Shown one piece after another: positions 42,417-51,379 of a DNA stretch of 64,000 nucleotides (within the stretch, counting starts at the first letter, position 1; every line of letters begins with the position of its first letter). The stretch covers positions 4,726 to 68,725 of the forward strand of contig JALFSI010000038.1 in the NCBI GenBank assembly GCA_022779365.1, read 5' to 3'. Both the position numbers and the translations under genes were made by a program. The notes below the pieces were generated by a model, which saw only the letters and a program-made list of their open reading frames with translations, was not told the origin of the DNA and did no database searches. The DNA comes from CAG-170 sp022779365 (GTDB lineage Bacteria > Bacillota > Clostridia > Oscillospirales > Oscillospiraceae).

Positions 42417-43808
42417 TTACGGCGCGCGGCGCGCCGTGCGCGGCTTGGGGATGATGTCCTTCGGGATGGGGCAGATGTAGCCTGTCTTTCCGACCTGCGC
42501 CCGGTGTTCTTCCTTTGCCTGTGCCAGGATCTTCGGGTTCGCGATCAGCTCCGCCGCTGTTGCGCCCAGCGCCTTTGCCATGTACAGCATCATCTTATGT
42601 GCCAGCGGCTGCTTGCCCTGCGTGGTCTGCTGCCAGGAGTGATTCGGCGTGCCCAGCGCGTGGGTCGCCGCCATGAGCTGCACCGTCGGGCAGATCCAGC
42701 TCACGTCGCCCACGTCGGTCGAGCCGTAAGCTGTCAGGGTCTGACCCGTGTAGGGCTCTAAGCCGCGGAAGATCGGGTGCAGCTCGTTCGCGTTCGGCAT
42801 CCCGACCAGTGCCTTGCGGGTCAGCTCCCGGGCGTAGACCTCGTCCGCCTCGGTGATCTCCGGCAGTGCGATGCGCTGCATCACGTTGTAGGCAAGGTTC
42901 TCCAGCGTGTGGTTGAGGATCGTATTGGAGCACGCTTTCGTAAGCGTCGCTGTCATTTTTGTCTGCGTCATCAGCGCCGCACCGCGGGCAATGTCCGTCA
43001 CGCGCCCGGCAAGCTCGCGCGCCTGATCGTTCGTGCGGGCTCGGATGAGATACAGCACCTCCGCGTGCGCCTGCACCACGTTCGGGCAGTCGCCGCCGCT
43101 GTCGGTCACGGCGTAGTGCACGCGCGCGTCCATCGGCATATGCTCGCGCAGGTAATTTGCGCCCACGTTCATGAGCTCCACTGCGTCAAGCGCGCTGCGC
43201 CCCAGCTCCGGCTGGATGCTCGCGTGCGCGGCAATGCCGTCAAAATGATAGAGCATCTGTATATTCGCAAGCGACGTTCTGCCGCGGATGCCGGTTTTCG
43301 CGTCGGGATGCCAGCACACCGCCGCGTCCAGGGAGTCAAACACACCGTCGCGCGCCATAAACGTCTTGCCAGAGCCACCCTCTTCCGCCGGGCAGCCGAA
43401 ATAGACGACCGTGCCGGAGTGCCCGCTTGTTTGCAAATAGTGCTTCGCCGCGATGGCAGCGCCGAGCGCCGCTGTGCCGAGCAGATTGTGCCCGCAGCCG
43501 TGACCGTAGCTCTGTCCATCGGGGCAAGGCTCGGTCATGCCCGCCTTCTGCCCCAGCTTTTCCAGCGCGTCAAATTCGCCCAGAATGCCGATGACCGGCT
43601 TTCCGCTTCCGTAGCTTGCAGAAAACGCCGTTCGTATCCCGGCAAGCCCGCGCGTTACAGTAAAGCCCTCGCGCGCCAGCACTGTGCAAAGTCGCTCCGC
43701 CGAGCGAAACTCCAAAAACGCCGGTTCGGCATGATCCCACAGATAATCTGCGGTCTCGATCAGCTCCGCGCTCTTCTCATCAATAATATTTACCCAATCA
43801 AGCTCCAT
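42417..43808 (-). CDS. M20 family amidohydrolase (AbgB-like)
   Basis: 463-residue metallo-amidohydrolase close to p-aminobenzoyl-glutamate hydrolase subunit B and related aminoacylases. Metal site residues are visible: H103 and H107 in YGHGCGHNLLG and E142-E143 in CPAEEGGSGK. The dimerisation domain follows. It would cleave an N-acyl amino acid or dipeptide in the cytoplasm. First gene of the minus-strand train; its promoter faces that of the araC-type gene. ATG 43808 is used because the longer frame runs through the promoter. Confidence 0.9.
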   Translation of the reverse strand: MELDWVNIIDEKSAELIETADYLWDHAEPAFLEFRSAERLCTVLAREGFTVTRGLAGIRTAFSASYGSGKPVIGILGEFDALEKLGQKAGMTEPCPDGQSYGHGCGHNLLGTAALGAAIAAKHYLQTSGHSGTVVYFGCPAEEGGSGKTFMARDGVFDSLDAAVCWHPDAKTGIRGRTSLANIQMLYHFDGIAAHASIQPELGRSALDAVELMNVGANYLREHMPMDARVHYAVTDSGGDCPNVVQAHAEVLYLIRARTNDQARELAGRVTDIARGAALMTQTKMTATLTKACSNTILNHTLENLAYNVMQRIALPEITEADEVYARELTRKALVGMPNANELHPIFRGLEPYTGQTLTAYGSTDVGDVSWICPTVQLMAATHALGTPNHSWQQTTQGKQPLAHKMMLYMAKALGATAAELIANPKILAQAKEEHRAQVGKTGYICPIPKDIIPKPRTARRAP

Positions 43809-43860
43809 GATCTGTCTCTCTTTTCGTGCGATTTCCCGAAACATCCTGTAATTCAATTTC

Positions 43861-43961
43861 ATTATACCAGTCATTTTTTCGAGAACAATTGCCGAAAAAG
43901 TCAACTATATTGCAAAATCGATCATAGCGTTCTTTACAGCTTCACACAACTGTGGTAGACT
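43861..43961. promoter_or_regulatory. Divergent promoters for the 22-kb gene train and the AraC regulator
   Basis: Leftward: TATAAT (43861-43866) with TTGTTC 16 bp upstream (43883-43888), a weak -35 that would suit an activator. Rightward: TTTACA (43933-43938), 17 bp, TAGACT (43956-43961) for the regulator. The 70 bp between them is the natural site for AraC binding. Confidence 0.65.
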
Positions 43962-43996
43962 GTCAGCGATGTCTCGCCGGAGGTGACAAAGAGATT

Positions 43997-44857
43997 ATGA
44001 CAACCAGTTCCACCGCATCCGCGCGTTTTCTATCCATGCGCACCTACACGGACAAAACCGTTTCGTGCTCCGTCAGCACGTCCGAGGACCTGACGCTGAC
44101 GCAGAAGGATCATTATCACAATTTCTATCAAATTTATTACATCACCAAAGGCAGCCTCATGCACAGCGTAAACGGGCATTTCGTCCGCCTGACGCGCGGT
44201 GATTGCTTCATCATCCCGCCCGCCGTCACGCACCGCATCGAAATTGACCCCGCCACGTCCGGCTTCTATTCCTTCTCGTTTTACGACACGTTCCTGTTAA
44301 AGGACGAAATGCAGCAGAGCATCATCCAGCGCCTGTTCTCCGACCTCACGCCGAACGGCATCCTCGGCAGACTCACCCTCACGCCGGAGGAGACCATCCG
44401 CATGGACGGGCTTATGCGTTTTGCAAAAGAGGAGTTTGACGGCGCGCAGCTTGGCTTTGAGTGCATCCTCTCGGCGATCCTCACGTCCATCCTTGTCCTG
44501 CTCGCGCGGGCGTATGAGCGCGAGGAGTGCGATTTCAAGCACAACAACGCCGTGCTCACCAGCATCGAGTACATTAAACAGCATTATTCCGAGCCGCTGC
44601 TCGCCCGCGACCTTGCAAATCGTGTCTTTCTTTCGGAGGCGACGTTCTACCGCGTTTTCAAGCGCGCGACGGGTCAGTCGTTCAAGAGCTACCTCACCAT
44701 GGTGCGCATCCGCAGCGCCTGCTCGCTGCTCAAAAAGCGCGCCATTCCCATCACGCAGGTCGCCTATCAGTGCGGCTACGGCAATTATTCGTCGTTCTAC
44801 CGCGCGTTTTATCAGCAGATGCAGATGTCCCCCATTCAGTATTTGCAGGAAAAATAA
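43997..44857 (+). CDS. AraC family transcriptional regulator
   Basis: 286 residues with an N-terminal cupin ligand-binding domain (about 30-115, with HYHNFYQIYYITKG and GDCFIIPPAVTHRI) and a C-terminal double helix-turn-helix (about 188-285, with FYRVFKRATGQSFKSYL and VAYQCGYGNYSSFYRAFYQ). GGAGGTGA precedes the ATG. It is divergent from the M20-to-GH1 gene train and is its likely activator. Confidence 0.93.
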   Translation: MTTSSTASARFLSMRTYTDKTVSCSVSTSEDLTLTQKDHYHNFYQIYYITKGSLMHSVNGHFVRLTRGDCFIIPPAVTHRIEIDPATSGFYSFSFYDTFLLKDEMQQSIIQRLFSDLTPNGILGRLTLTPEETIRMDGLMRFAKEEFDGAQLGFECILSAILTSILVLLARAYEREECDFKHNNAVLTSIEYIKQHYSEPLLARDLANRVFLSEATFYRVFKRATGQSFKSYLTMVRIRSACSLLKKRAIPITQVAYQCGYGNYSSFYRAFYQQMQMSPIQYLQEK

Positions 44858-44860
44858 AAA

Positions 44861-44896
44861 AGCCGCCTCGGTTCGTAAAAACCGGGGCGGTTTTTT
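44861..44896. terminator. Bidirectional terminator
   Basis: AGCCGCCTCGGTT pairs with AACCGGGGCGGTT; As precede and Ts follow, so it serves both the AraC gene and the convergent cotJC remnant. Confidence 0.88.
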
Positions 44897-44902
44897 GTTC
44901 GC

Positions 44903-45106
44903 TTACTGCGTCAGCGCAGGGTTCATAAAGTAGACGTTTTTCTCATCCAGCTTCTGCCGCAGCAGCTCCAGCGCCTCGCCGAAGCGCTGGAAGTGGACGA
45001 TCTCGCGCTCGCGCAGGAACTTGATGACGTCGTTCACGTCGGCGTCGTCCGACAGCCGCAGGATGTTGTCGTATGTCACTCTCGCCTTCTGCTCTGCTGC
45101 AATCAT
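44903..45106 (-). pseudogene. cotJC: 3' remnant of cotJC (manganese-catalase-like spore coat protein)
   Basis: The last 66 or so residues match the C-terminus of CotJC/Mn-catalase proteins: AAEQKARVTYDNILRLSDD, FLREREIVHFQRFGEAL and the terminal KNVYFMNPA. The conserved ligand-bearing N-terminal part is missing. Homology stops around 45107-45123, exactly where the serine recombinase gene ends. This is what insertion of the mobile element into cotJC would leave; the other half should be at the distal end of the element, outside the window. A methionine fortuitously opens the frame. Confidence 0.85.
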
Positions 45107-45123
45107 ATAAGAACAACTTGTGA

Positions 45124-46695
45124 TTAAAAGTTCCAGTGAATTTCAATCGGAACGTTCCTTGTTCCCGGAATACGCTTGCCGACGGATATATAATCAATCA
45201 GCGTTTCCACAATCTCGCGGGTAAGGTGTTCCAAGTTGGTGTATTGTTCAATCAGTTCGCGGCGATTATCGCCCGCCGCAATTTTTTCTTCGATTTCGGC
45301 TAACTGCTTTTCTCCGTCAGCAATTACACGTTCCAAACGTTCACGCTCTGTGGTAAAATCTTTAGACATTTCTACATAATCGCTTTCAGAAATTAAGCCC
45401 TTGACCTTATCCATGTAAAGCTCCCGAATACCTTTCGAATACTCTGCAACCTTTTTTTCGTAGACTGCAATATCAGAGAGTAGACGGGCTTTCTGCTCCT
45501 GTAAGTTGTCGCAAAACTCAATGTTCTGTTCTAACTCGTCTTTGTCAAGATAATCGGTTGCTAAACGGTTAAGCTCATCTATTACAAGCCTTTCCAATTT
45601 ATCAACAGAGATAAAAGAGCCGATACAAGCGTCCTTTGCCACATGGCGGTTGGAGCATTGTAAATAATGTTTGCTTCCGCGCCCTGGTGCAGACTTTGAT
45701 GAACGCATGGTGTAACCGCAGTTAGCGCACCGGGCTTTTCTTGCAAATAAACCGACTGTGCCAACGTCAAAGGGCTTTGCCCTCTGTTTGATTAACGCCT
45801 GTACTCTGTCCCATAACTCACGATCTATAATCGGCTCATGCGTACCCTCTACGACATACCACTCACTTTTGGGACGGGGCTTGTTCTGTTTCGTCTTATA
45901 GGAAACGCTGCCGTATTTTCCTTGCACCATATTACCGATATAGATTTCATTTATCAGCATATCAGAAATAGCAAAGTATTTCCAAAGGGTGCTGTTCTTT
46001 GTTTTCGGCTGCTGATACCGCAAGCCATGCAGACGCTTATATTCAGTTGGATTAGGTATGCCCCTGTCATTGAGCATACGGGCAATCGCAGTTTTTCCGT
46101 AACCCTGTGCGAATAGGGTAAATACTTCTCGGACAACGGCTGCGGCTTCTTCGTCGATTATCAAGTGTCCCTTTTGGTTGGGGTCTTTCTTGTACCCGTA
46201 AAGGGCAAATGCGCCGATATGAAAACCGTTCACTCGTCTGTTGGTTAAAACGCTGCGGATATTCTCGGACATATCCTCTAAATACCACTCATTGACAAGT
46301 CCGTTGATTTGACGTGACTTTTTGTTTCCCTTGTTGGCGGTATCGGCGTTGTCAACAATGCTGATGAAACGAATACCCCAAATAGGGAATAACCCGTGTA
46401 TGTACTTTTCAACTAATTCCAATTCACGGGTGAAGCGGGATTGTGTTTTACAGAGGATAATATCAAATTTGTGCGCTTCTGCGTCTTTGAGCAGACGGTT
46501 AAATTCCGGGCGTCGTCTATCTGAACCCGTGTAGTCGTCGTCGCTGTATATGTTGTAAAGTTCCCACCCCTGTTCCATAGCGTATTGCAGCAGCATAGTC
46601 TTTTGGTTCTGTATGCTGTTGCTGTCGTCGGTTTCAAATTGCTTGTTTCTATCTTCTTCGGATAAGCGGCAATAAATCGCAACTTTCATGTTCAT
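45124..46695 (-). CDS. Large serine recombinase (integrase/excisionase)
   Basis: 523 residues. The resolvase catalytic domain carries nucleophile S12 in IYCRLSEED; the recombinase domain and zinc ribbon (CANCGYTM with a later CSNRH) follow, then a coiled coil and a C-terminal helix-turn region ending HWNF. Its stop lies within about 20 bp of the cotJC remnant, so it sits at the element end, the usual place for the enzyme that integrates it. GGAGGAGAT precedes the ATG. The region is A+T-richer than the host. Confidence 0.95.
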   Translation of the reverse strand: MNMKVAIYCRLSEEDRNKQFETDDSNSIQNQKTMLLQYAMEQGWELYNIYSDDDYTGSDRRRPEFNRLLKDAEAHKFDIILCKTQSRFTRELELVEKYIHGLFPIWGIRFISIVDNADTANKGNKKSRQINGLVNEWYLEDMSENIRSVLTNRRVNGFHIGAFALYGYKKDPNQKGHLIIDEEAAAVVREVFTLFAQGYGKTAIARMLNDRGIPNPTEYKRLHGLRYQQPKTKNSTLWKYFAISDMLINEIYIGNMVQGKYGSVSYKTKQNKPRPKSEWYVVEGTHEPIIDRELWDRVQALIKQRAKPFDVGTVGLFARKARCANCGYTMRSSKSAPGRGSKHYLQCSNRHVAKDACIGSFISVDKLERLVIDELNRLATDYLDKDELEQNIEFCDNLQEQKARLLSDIAVYEKKVAEYSKGIRELYMDKVKGLISESDYVEMSKDFTTERERLERVIADGEKQLAEIEEKIAAGDNRRELIEQYTNLEHLTREIVETLIDYISVGKRIPGTRNVPIEIHWNF

Positions 46696-46758
46696 ATCTC
46701 CTCCAAGAGATAGAACAAGCTATTTCCATTATGATTATACCATAACGGAAACAGCTTG

Positions 46759-46917
46759 TCATGATTTCTTGCGAGAATTAACATTTTTGTTTCGTTCTAA
46801 TCTATTGATAAGCTCAATCCACTTTTTTGTGAATTGGCTCTTTGAAGTAGTGTTCTCGCCGCTTTTGAAAACACTCTTGCATATCGTATCTGTTTTGGAT
46901 TTATCGTTTTTCTCCAT
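46759..46917 (-). CDS. Small basic protein upstream of the recombinase
   Basis: 52-residue Lys/Ser/Asn/Thr-rich peptide, probable helix in its second half (FTKKWIELINRLERN). AAAGGGGGC is correctly spaced before the ATG. It lies 63 bp before the recombinase in the same direction, so it may help integration or excision or be a regulator. No family assigned. Confidence 0.6.
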   Translation of the reverse strand: MEKNDKSKTDTICKSVFKSGENTTSKSQFTKKWIELINRLERNKNVNSRKKS

Positions 46918-46920
46918 GAT

Positions 46921-47361
46921 TAGCCCCCTTTCGGAAAACTGCTAATACACTATATGAAAAGCGGCAAGTCCACTATTACAACAAAAATATTATGGGGCTT
47001 TAATCGGACGGTTGTTAGCACAACCTCACGGGAGTTTCACCCCTGCATGGTTCTCATGCAGCCCTACCCATTGCCTGCGACGCTTTGAACGCTCGGACTG
47101 TGGCTGTAAGGGAGTATCATTATGTATTTCTGCGCGTCGTTGCCCGCAAGCTGCCAGCTCACTTTGCGGCGTCGGTGTTAGTCGCTCGTTCTCCGATGGG
47201 GAAGTCATGGCGCACCCGCCGTATGGCTCGGCGCAAAAGGAACGTATCCGATTTGCCCTATACTGCGTCGCCGTTATCTTGCGTCGCTTTCTTTGTCAAG
47301 GAGCATGGTCGAGGTCAGATTGAACGCGCAAAGCGGAAAGGGGGACGCTTTGCATTTTGCG
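46921..47361. other. Non-coding stretch with a hairpin
   Basis: About 440 bp without a convincing gene. Two overlapping open frames on the plus strand (47012-47323 and 47085-47375) are poor in protein character. The stretch contains the 19-bp palindrome CTGCATG(N5)CATGCAG at 47043-47061. Confidence 0.5.
47043..47061. repeat. 19-bp palindromic repeat, copy 1
   Basis: CTGCATG, five bases, CATGCAG. An inverted copy at 54448-54466 differs by one base including the loop. Together they bracket the Bce/VanZ module and the sigma/HTH genes. Confidence 0.55.
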
Positions 47362-47613
47362 TTAATCTGCCTTGAAGTTAAGGACAGCCCGCATGAGCTT
47401 TGCTTGCAGCCGCTCCCGCAAGTCCTCATCTATGCCCCAATAGGTATTGCCGCTTTCGTCGCGGATTTTCTGCATAGACAGGTGGGCTATGTAGCTTTGG
47501 TAATGCTGCAAGACAAGTTTCATAGCGTCGGGGTCGCCCTTCGTCGCGGCTAAAATGACCGGGTAAGGTAATAAGCCGCGTTCATCGGAATTGTTGCTAA
47601 TCGTTCCATTCAT
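47362..47613 (-). CDS. Conjugative-element helix-turn-helix protein (Tn916 Orf8-like)
   Basis: 83-residue protein of the short HTH type found after the sigma-like gene in Tn916-like elements, with the LLPYPVILAATKGDPDAM opening and a QKIRDESGN stretch. It overlaps the end of the sigma gene by 17 bp, so translation is coupled. Probably regulates element transfer or excision. Confidence 0.8.
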   Translation of the reverse strand: MNGTISNNSDERGLLPYPVILAATKGDPDAMKLVLQHYQSYIAHLSMQKIRDESGNTYWGIDEDLRERLQAKLMRAVLNFKAD

Positions 47614-48034
47614 CGGCTCGTTCCTCCAAATATCGTTTCAGCAGTTCAAAAGAGCTTGTGCGCCGATACTGTACTGTGCTGCGGGGGATCTTCATCGCTT
47701 CCGCAATTTCAACGTCGGTCATGTTGAAAAAGTAGTACAGCAATACGGCTTGTCTTTTTTCGTCCGGCAGGGCGTGCAGAGCTTCGGCAAGCAGTTTTGC
47801 AGTAATCTTCAAGCCTCCTGCGCAAAAGGCTTCCTCGTTGCCGTCTTGAAAATACTTGTCAACGGTGTAAAGCTGCCTTTCTTCCTGCGGGGTCAAGTCT
47901 GAAAAGACCACTTCGCGGAGTTGCCTACGCTTTCGCTCTCGGCAAGCGTCAATCAGTTCATTTCGTAAAGCGCGTTTGCAGTACGCATTAAACTCACATC
48001 TCGTTTGCCATTCCAGCCGATTAGGGTAATCCAT
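47597..48034 (-). CDS. Sigma-70 family-like regulator of a conjugative element (Tn916 Orf7-like)
   Basis: 145 residues. A helical N-terminal region with RALRNELIDACRERKRRQLREV is followed by a sigma region 4 helix-turn-helix (ALPDEKRQAVLLYYFFNMTDVEIAEAM, then IPRSTVQYRR). Such genes occur in Tn916-type elements and drive excision genes. GGGGGTGAGAAC precedes the ATG. Confidence 0.88.
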   Translation of the reverse strand: MDYPNRLEWQTRCEFNAYCKRALRNELIDACRERKRRQLREVVFSDLTPQEERQLYTVDKYFQDGNEEAFCAGGLKITAKLLAEALHALPDEKRQAVLLYYFFNMTDVEIAEAMKIPRSTVQYRRTSSFELLKRYLEERADEWND

Positions 48035-48504
48035 GTTCTCACCCCCTTTCGTCCCGGGGGCGGGTTAGTATTTATCCCCTTTCGGCAACCCTCCACGGCG
48101 AAGCCGTGAATATGCCAACCGAAAAAGAAAACTTTTTCAAAAAAACTTTTGGAGAAGCAAAATGCGCCCGATTGCAAAATGCAACCGGGCACTATAAAGG
48201 AAGCATATACCGCTATATGGTGATATGTGTGTTCATCTACACAGTCAGAAACACCCCATAACGGAAAGGCACTTTTTTTGAGAAATATCCCCGCTTGTTA
48301 GGGGCTATAATGATAATGCAACATGGCGGCAGCCTCCTTTATGCCGCCATGTCTTTAATGTCGTCGCATGACAAAACGCGGCGGCTTTGATTTCTCAAAA
48401 CCGCCGCGTTATCATTGGGGCGTGAAAAGATGTCTGCTGCACGACGGTTTTTTTCTTTTGCCGTCGTGCGGCAGATGTTTGAAGCAGCGTATGGAATTAA
48501 CGTT
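48035..48504. other. Non-coding stretch with three strong hairpins
   Basis: About 470 bp without a gene I trust. It contains three successive hairpins: ACATGGCGGCA/TGCCGCCATGT (48321-48352), AACGCGGCGG/CCGCCGCGTT (48375-48410) and GCACGACGG/CCGTCGTGC with extended arms (about 48434-48474). A minus-strand frame at 48339-48536 is made mostly from these palindromes. Confidence 0.55.
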
Positions 48505-49110
48505 TTAACGCTTTGCTGCTGTTGCCTTAATTCCAAGAGTTATAAAATAGCCAATGATGATTCCTGCAAAGTTCATCATTACATCATCAACATCAAAACT
48601 GCGCCCAATGACAGGTTGTAGTAATTCAATCGCAATCGGTGTTATGACAGCAAAAGCAAAAATGTTCCGTGTGTTTATGGTCTTTGAAACAAAAGGCAAG
48701 AAGAACCCCATTGGCAAGAAGATGATAAGATTTCCCTCAAGCATTGTTCTTACCCAACGCCCAATCGTAAATTCACCTGTTTGAGCTTTCAAAAATGTGG
48801 GAACAAGGTTGAAATTGCCGGAAAATAGGGGGTCGAGTTCACCACCGCTATAACCGTTATACAGATAAAACCAAATATACGTCCAAAAATTTCTCGGAAC
48901 AAGAACAAGATTGATCAGTCCTGTTAAGTAGCAAACAAAAAGCCAACGCATAATCTCTGCTCCCCACGAAACAGACAGTTCGCGCTTTCTGATTTTCACA
49001 AGTCGATAGATTGCGTAAACAAGTCCTACCAAAAAGGTAATGGGGACAACTTGAAGAAATATCCCTATGAGCGACCCGGACATCACTACTGCATATAGAC
49101 CATCAAACAT
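48505..49110 (-). CDS. VanZ family membrane protein
   Basis: 201-residue VanZ-like protein with about five membrane helices and the usual FNLVPTF, NLIIFLPMGFFLPF and IGRSFDVDDVMMNFAGIIIGY segments. VanZ proteins give low-level teicoplanin or lipoglycopeptide resistance. Last gene of the bceA-to-vanZ train. ATG 49110 is supported by GGAGGTGGG. Confidence 0.9.
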   Translation of the reverse strand: MFDGLYAVVMSGSLIGIFLQVVPITFLVGLVYAIYRLVKIRKRELSVSWGAEIMRWLFVCYLTGLINLVLVPRNFWTYIWFYLYNGYSGGELDPLFSGNFNLVPTFLKAQTGEFTIGRWVRTMLEGNLIIFLPMGFFLPFVSKTINTRNIFAFAVITPIAIELLQPVIGRSFDVDDVMMNFAGIIIGYFITLGIKATAAKR

Positions 49111-49127
49111 ATCCCACCTCCACAATT

Positions 49128-49616
49128 CTATTTGCTATTTTCTGTGTTCTTTTGCACCTTCGTGAGAATAAGAACGCAAAGAACAGAAACCGCAATGCCA
49201 CATACTATGTACGTCCAATTGAAAAACAAAATATTGATTACATAACGTGCGGACGGCTGTGTAAAGAGATTTACAAATACATCCCCGGTTGCGACAGCTT
49301 CCATAACTCCTGCGATATTTGCAGGAATTATCCCGTAAAGAAACGCACCGATAAAATACAATGCTATTTTCTCAACAATGGACGGGAATAGAATGCCCAA
49401 CGAGTAAAACCAATCCTTTTGTGATTTGCCGTATTTTCCAAAATACAGCGCGGCTAAAAGGTACGGTATTACGGCAAGGCAAACTCCCAACGCTTCGGAT
49501 CTCAAATGAAGTCCAAAAAGAATAAACGCTAATCGTATTAACAGGTATGAGCCTAAAATAATTAGCCAGCCAATCAGCAATACCACAGTATGAGATTTCT
49601 TTTTCTGCGGCTGCAT
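49128..49616 (-). CDS. Membrane protein in the Bce/VanZ cluster
   Basis: 162 residues with four predicted membrane helices, a basic N-terminus and a charged C-terminal tail. No family is recognised. Four base pairs after the kinase stop and 17 bp before vanZ, so it is part of the same operon and may aid antimicrobial-peptide resistance. Confidence 0.75.
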   Translation of the reverse strand: MQPQKKKSHTVVLLIGWLIILGSYLLIRLAFILFGLHLRSEALGVCLAVIPYLLAALYFGKYGKSQKDWFYSLGILFPSIVEKIALYFIGAFLYGIIPANIAGVMEAVATGDVFVNLFTQPSARYVINILFFNWTYIVCGIAVSVLCVLILTKVQKNTENSK

Positions 49617-49620
49617 ATGC

Positions 49621-50667
49621 TCACCTCCTCAAGGGTTGCTCCACTTTAGGAAAGATCAGTGTTACGGTTGTTCCGCCGTTGGCGTTTGAAAAAATACTTA
49701 ATTTTAGGGTCAAGTCATTCGCCATTTGACGAACAAGGTACAGCCCCATTCCCGTAGAACGGCTTAAATAGCTGCCTGTGTCCCCGGTAAAGCCCTTATC
49801 AAAGACAAACGGGAGATCGGACACGGGTATGCCAGTTCCGTTATCGCTGATAGATAAAATGATTTCTCCACTATCTGCATGATCCGCCACCGAGAATTGT
49901 ATTGTGGGCGCGGGGTTCTTTCCGGCATATTTTACGCTGTTGCTGATAATCTGTCCTAAAATGAACATAAATCCTTTTTTATCAGATACGGCGTTGCAAT
50001 CGTCCCCGACATACACGACAGAAAATCCGGCTTCTTCAAGTAAGGATAAATTATCCTCAACTGCCTCCCGGCAAGTTTCCAAAACAGAAAGCTGCTCAAA
50101 ACAGTAATCTTTATGAACTGCTCCAAGGCGGGAAAAGTATAAAATCTGTTCTACACTCTGCCGCGCATAGTCGCGCACATATAACATACGGGTATGCACC
50201 AAAGGCGACATCTCACCCTTACGGTTATCCAAAAGCAGCGTCATAAGGGATAACGGTTTCTTTATTTCATGCGCCCATTTTTCGATGTAGTTTTCGTAAT
50301 CCGCAATTTTCAGCTTTTGCTCTTTTCCGTATTCCTGCTGTGTTCTCAAATGCTGCCCCAGTTCACGGAGATACGGGCGTAATGACGCGGGGACACTTTC
50401 GCATAACAGGTATTCGTTCCTGTCGTCCGGCTCTAACAGGAAACATCGAAAGGCGATGTCTATTTTCTTGCGTTTGTAGCTTGAGATTACCAGTGGGAGG
50501 ATCAAGGCGGCAAGAGATACAAATATCATCAGTCCCACAAGGCTCAAAAAATTCTCCGGGTAAGCAAACCATGCAAGAAATACAAAGAACAACTCCAAGC
50601 ACGCAAGGGTAACCAACCAAATTCGATTAGACGATATATAAGTCAAGAGAGTACGCAATTTTCTCAT
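49621..50667 (-). CDS. bceS: BceS-like sensor histidine kinase
   Basis: 348 residues with two N-terminal membrane helices and almost no extracellular loop, the intramembrane-sensing type. The H-box region is KWAHEIKKPLSLM and the ATP-binding boxes are NSVKYAGKN, SDNGTGIPVSD and GMGLYLVRQM. In Bce systems the kinase senses flux through its ABC partner. Start overlaps the regulator stop by 4 nt. Confidence 0.93.
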   Translation of the reverse strand: MRKLRTLLTYISSNRIWLVTLACLELFFVFLAWFAYPENFLSLVGLMIFVSLAALILPLVISSYKRKKIDIAFRCFLLEPDDRNEYLLCESVPASLRPYLRELGQHLRTQQEYGKEQKLKIADYENYIEKWAHEIKKPLSLMTLLLDNRKGEMSPLVHTRMLYVRDYARQSVEQILYFSRLGAVHKDYCFEQLSVLETCREAVEDNLSLLEEAGFSVVYVGDDCNAVSDKKGFMFILGQIISNSVKYAGKNPAPTIQFSVADHADSGEIILSISDNGTGIPVSDLPFVFDKGFTGDTGSYLSRSTGMGLYLVRQMANDLTLKLSIFSNANGGTTVTLIFPKVEQPLRR

Positions 50668-51350
50668 AAGCCCACCTGTTCTTTCAGACGGTAGCCTTGT
50701 CCGCGTACCGTTTCAATGCGTTCCTCAAGCCCAATTTCACGCAGCGTTTTCCGCAGACGGGTAAAGTTGACTTGCAGGGCATTTTCATCTATAAACTCTG
50801 CCGTCCCCCAAAGCGCATGGAACAGCTCGTTCTTTGAAACAAGGTTCGGGCTGTTTTTCAAAAGAGCAAGAAGGATTTTTCCCTCATTCTGCGGCAGAAC
50901 ATAAGAGGTTTTTCCTGCATATATCGTAAAAGTATTTGGATCAAGCAGGAAGCCGCCCCCGTCGAGTAATCCTTGCTGCACCTGCTCCTCTCGGCGGCGC
51001 AGAAGATTTTTTGTGCGGGCAAGCAGACGTTCCATATTACATGGCTTTGTTAAGTAGTCGTCTGCCCCCAATCCCAAGGCATGAAGTTCGTCCTGTAATT
51101 TATCTCTTGCCGTTAAAATCAAAACTGCCCCAAGGTGCTTTGCCTTTATCTCTTTGCATATCTCAAAGCCGGAACGAAAGGGGAGATTGATGTCGAGCAG
51201 AATTAAATCCGGGGACAGCTCTGCTAACTGTGATACAGCGTTTTCAAAAGCAGGCAAAGGAACGGCATCATACCCTGCTTTTTTAAGCATATCAATCAGT
51301 TCTTCCCGCATATATACATCATCTTCAATTACGACAATCCGCGCCAACAT
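50664..51350 (-). CDS. bceR: BceR-like response regulator (OmpR family)
   Basis: 228 residues: receiver domain with DD pair near residues 10-11, phosphoaccepting D in LILLDINLP, and K in LTKPC; then an OmpR winged helix ending RGQGYRLK. GGAGGTGATC precedes the ATG at 51350. It probably binds the dyad at 54384-54400 upstream of the ATPase gene. Confidence 0.95.
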   Translation of the reverse strand: MLARIVVIEDDVYMREELIDMLKKAGYDAVPLPAFENAVSQLAELSPDLILLDINLPFRSGFEICKEIKAKHLGAVLILTARDKLQDELHALGLGADDYLTKPCNMERLLARTKNLLRRREEQVQQGLLDGGGFLLDPNTFTIYAGKTSYVLPQNEGKILLALLKNSPNLVSKNELFHALWGTAEFIDENALQVNFTRLRKTLREIGLEERIETVRGQGYRLKEQVGL

Positions 51351-51379
51351 GATCACCTCCTCTTTCTATCGAAAGCCTG

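Noticed and set aside
47012..47323. Open frame of 103 codons in the element non-coding stretch
   Set aside because: Contains the palindrome, is rich in Cys/Arg/Ser in a way typical of chance frames, and lacks a ribosome site.
48339..48536. Minus-strand frame of 65 codons ending in DDIKDMAA
   Set aside because: Most of it is encoded by the three hairpins; no convincing RBS. Left as non-coding with some doubt.
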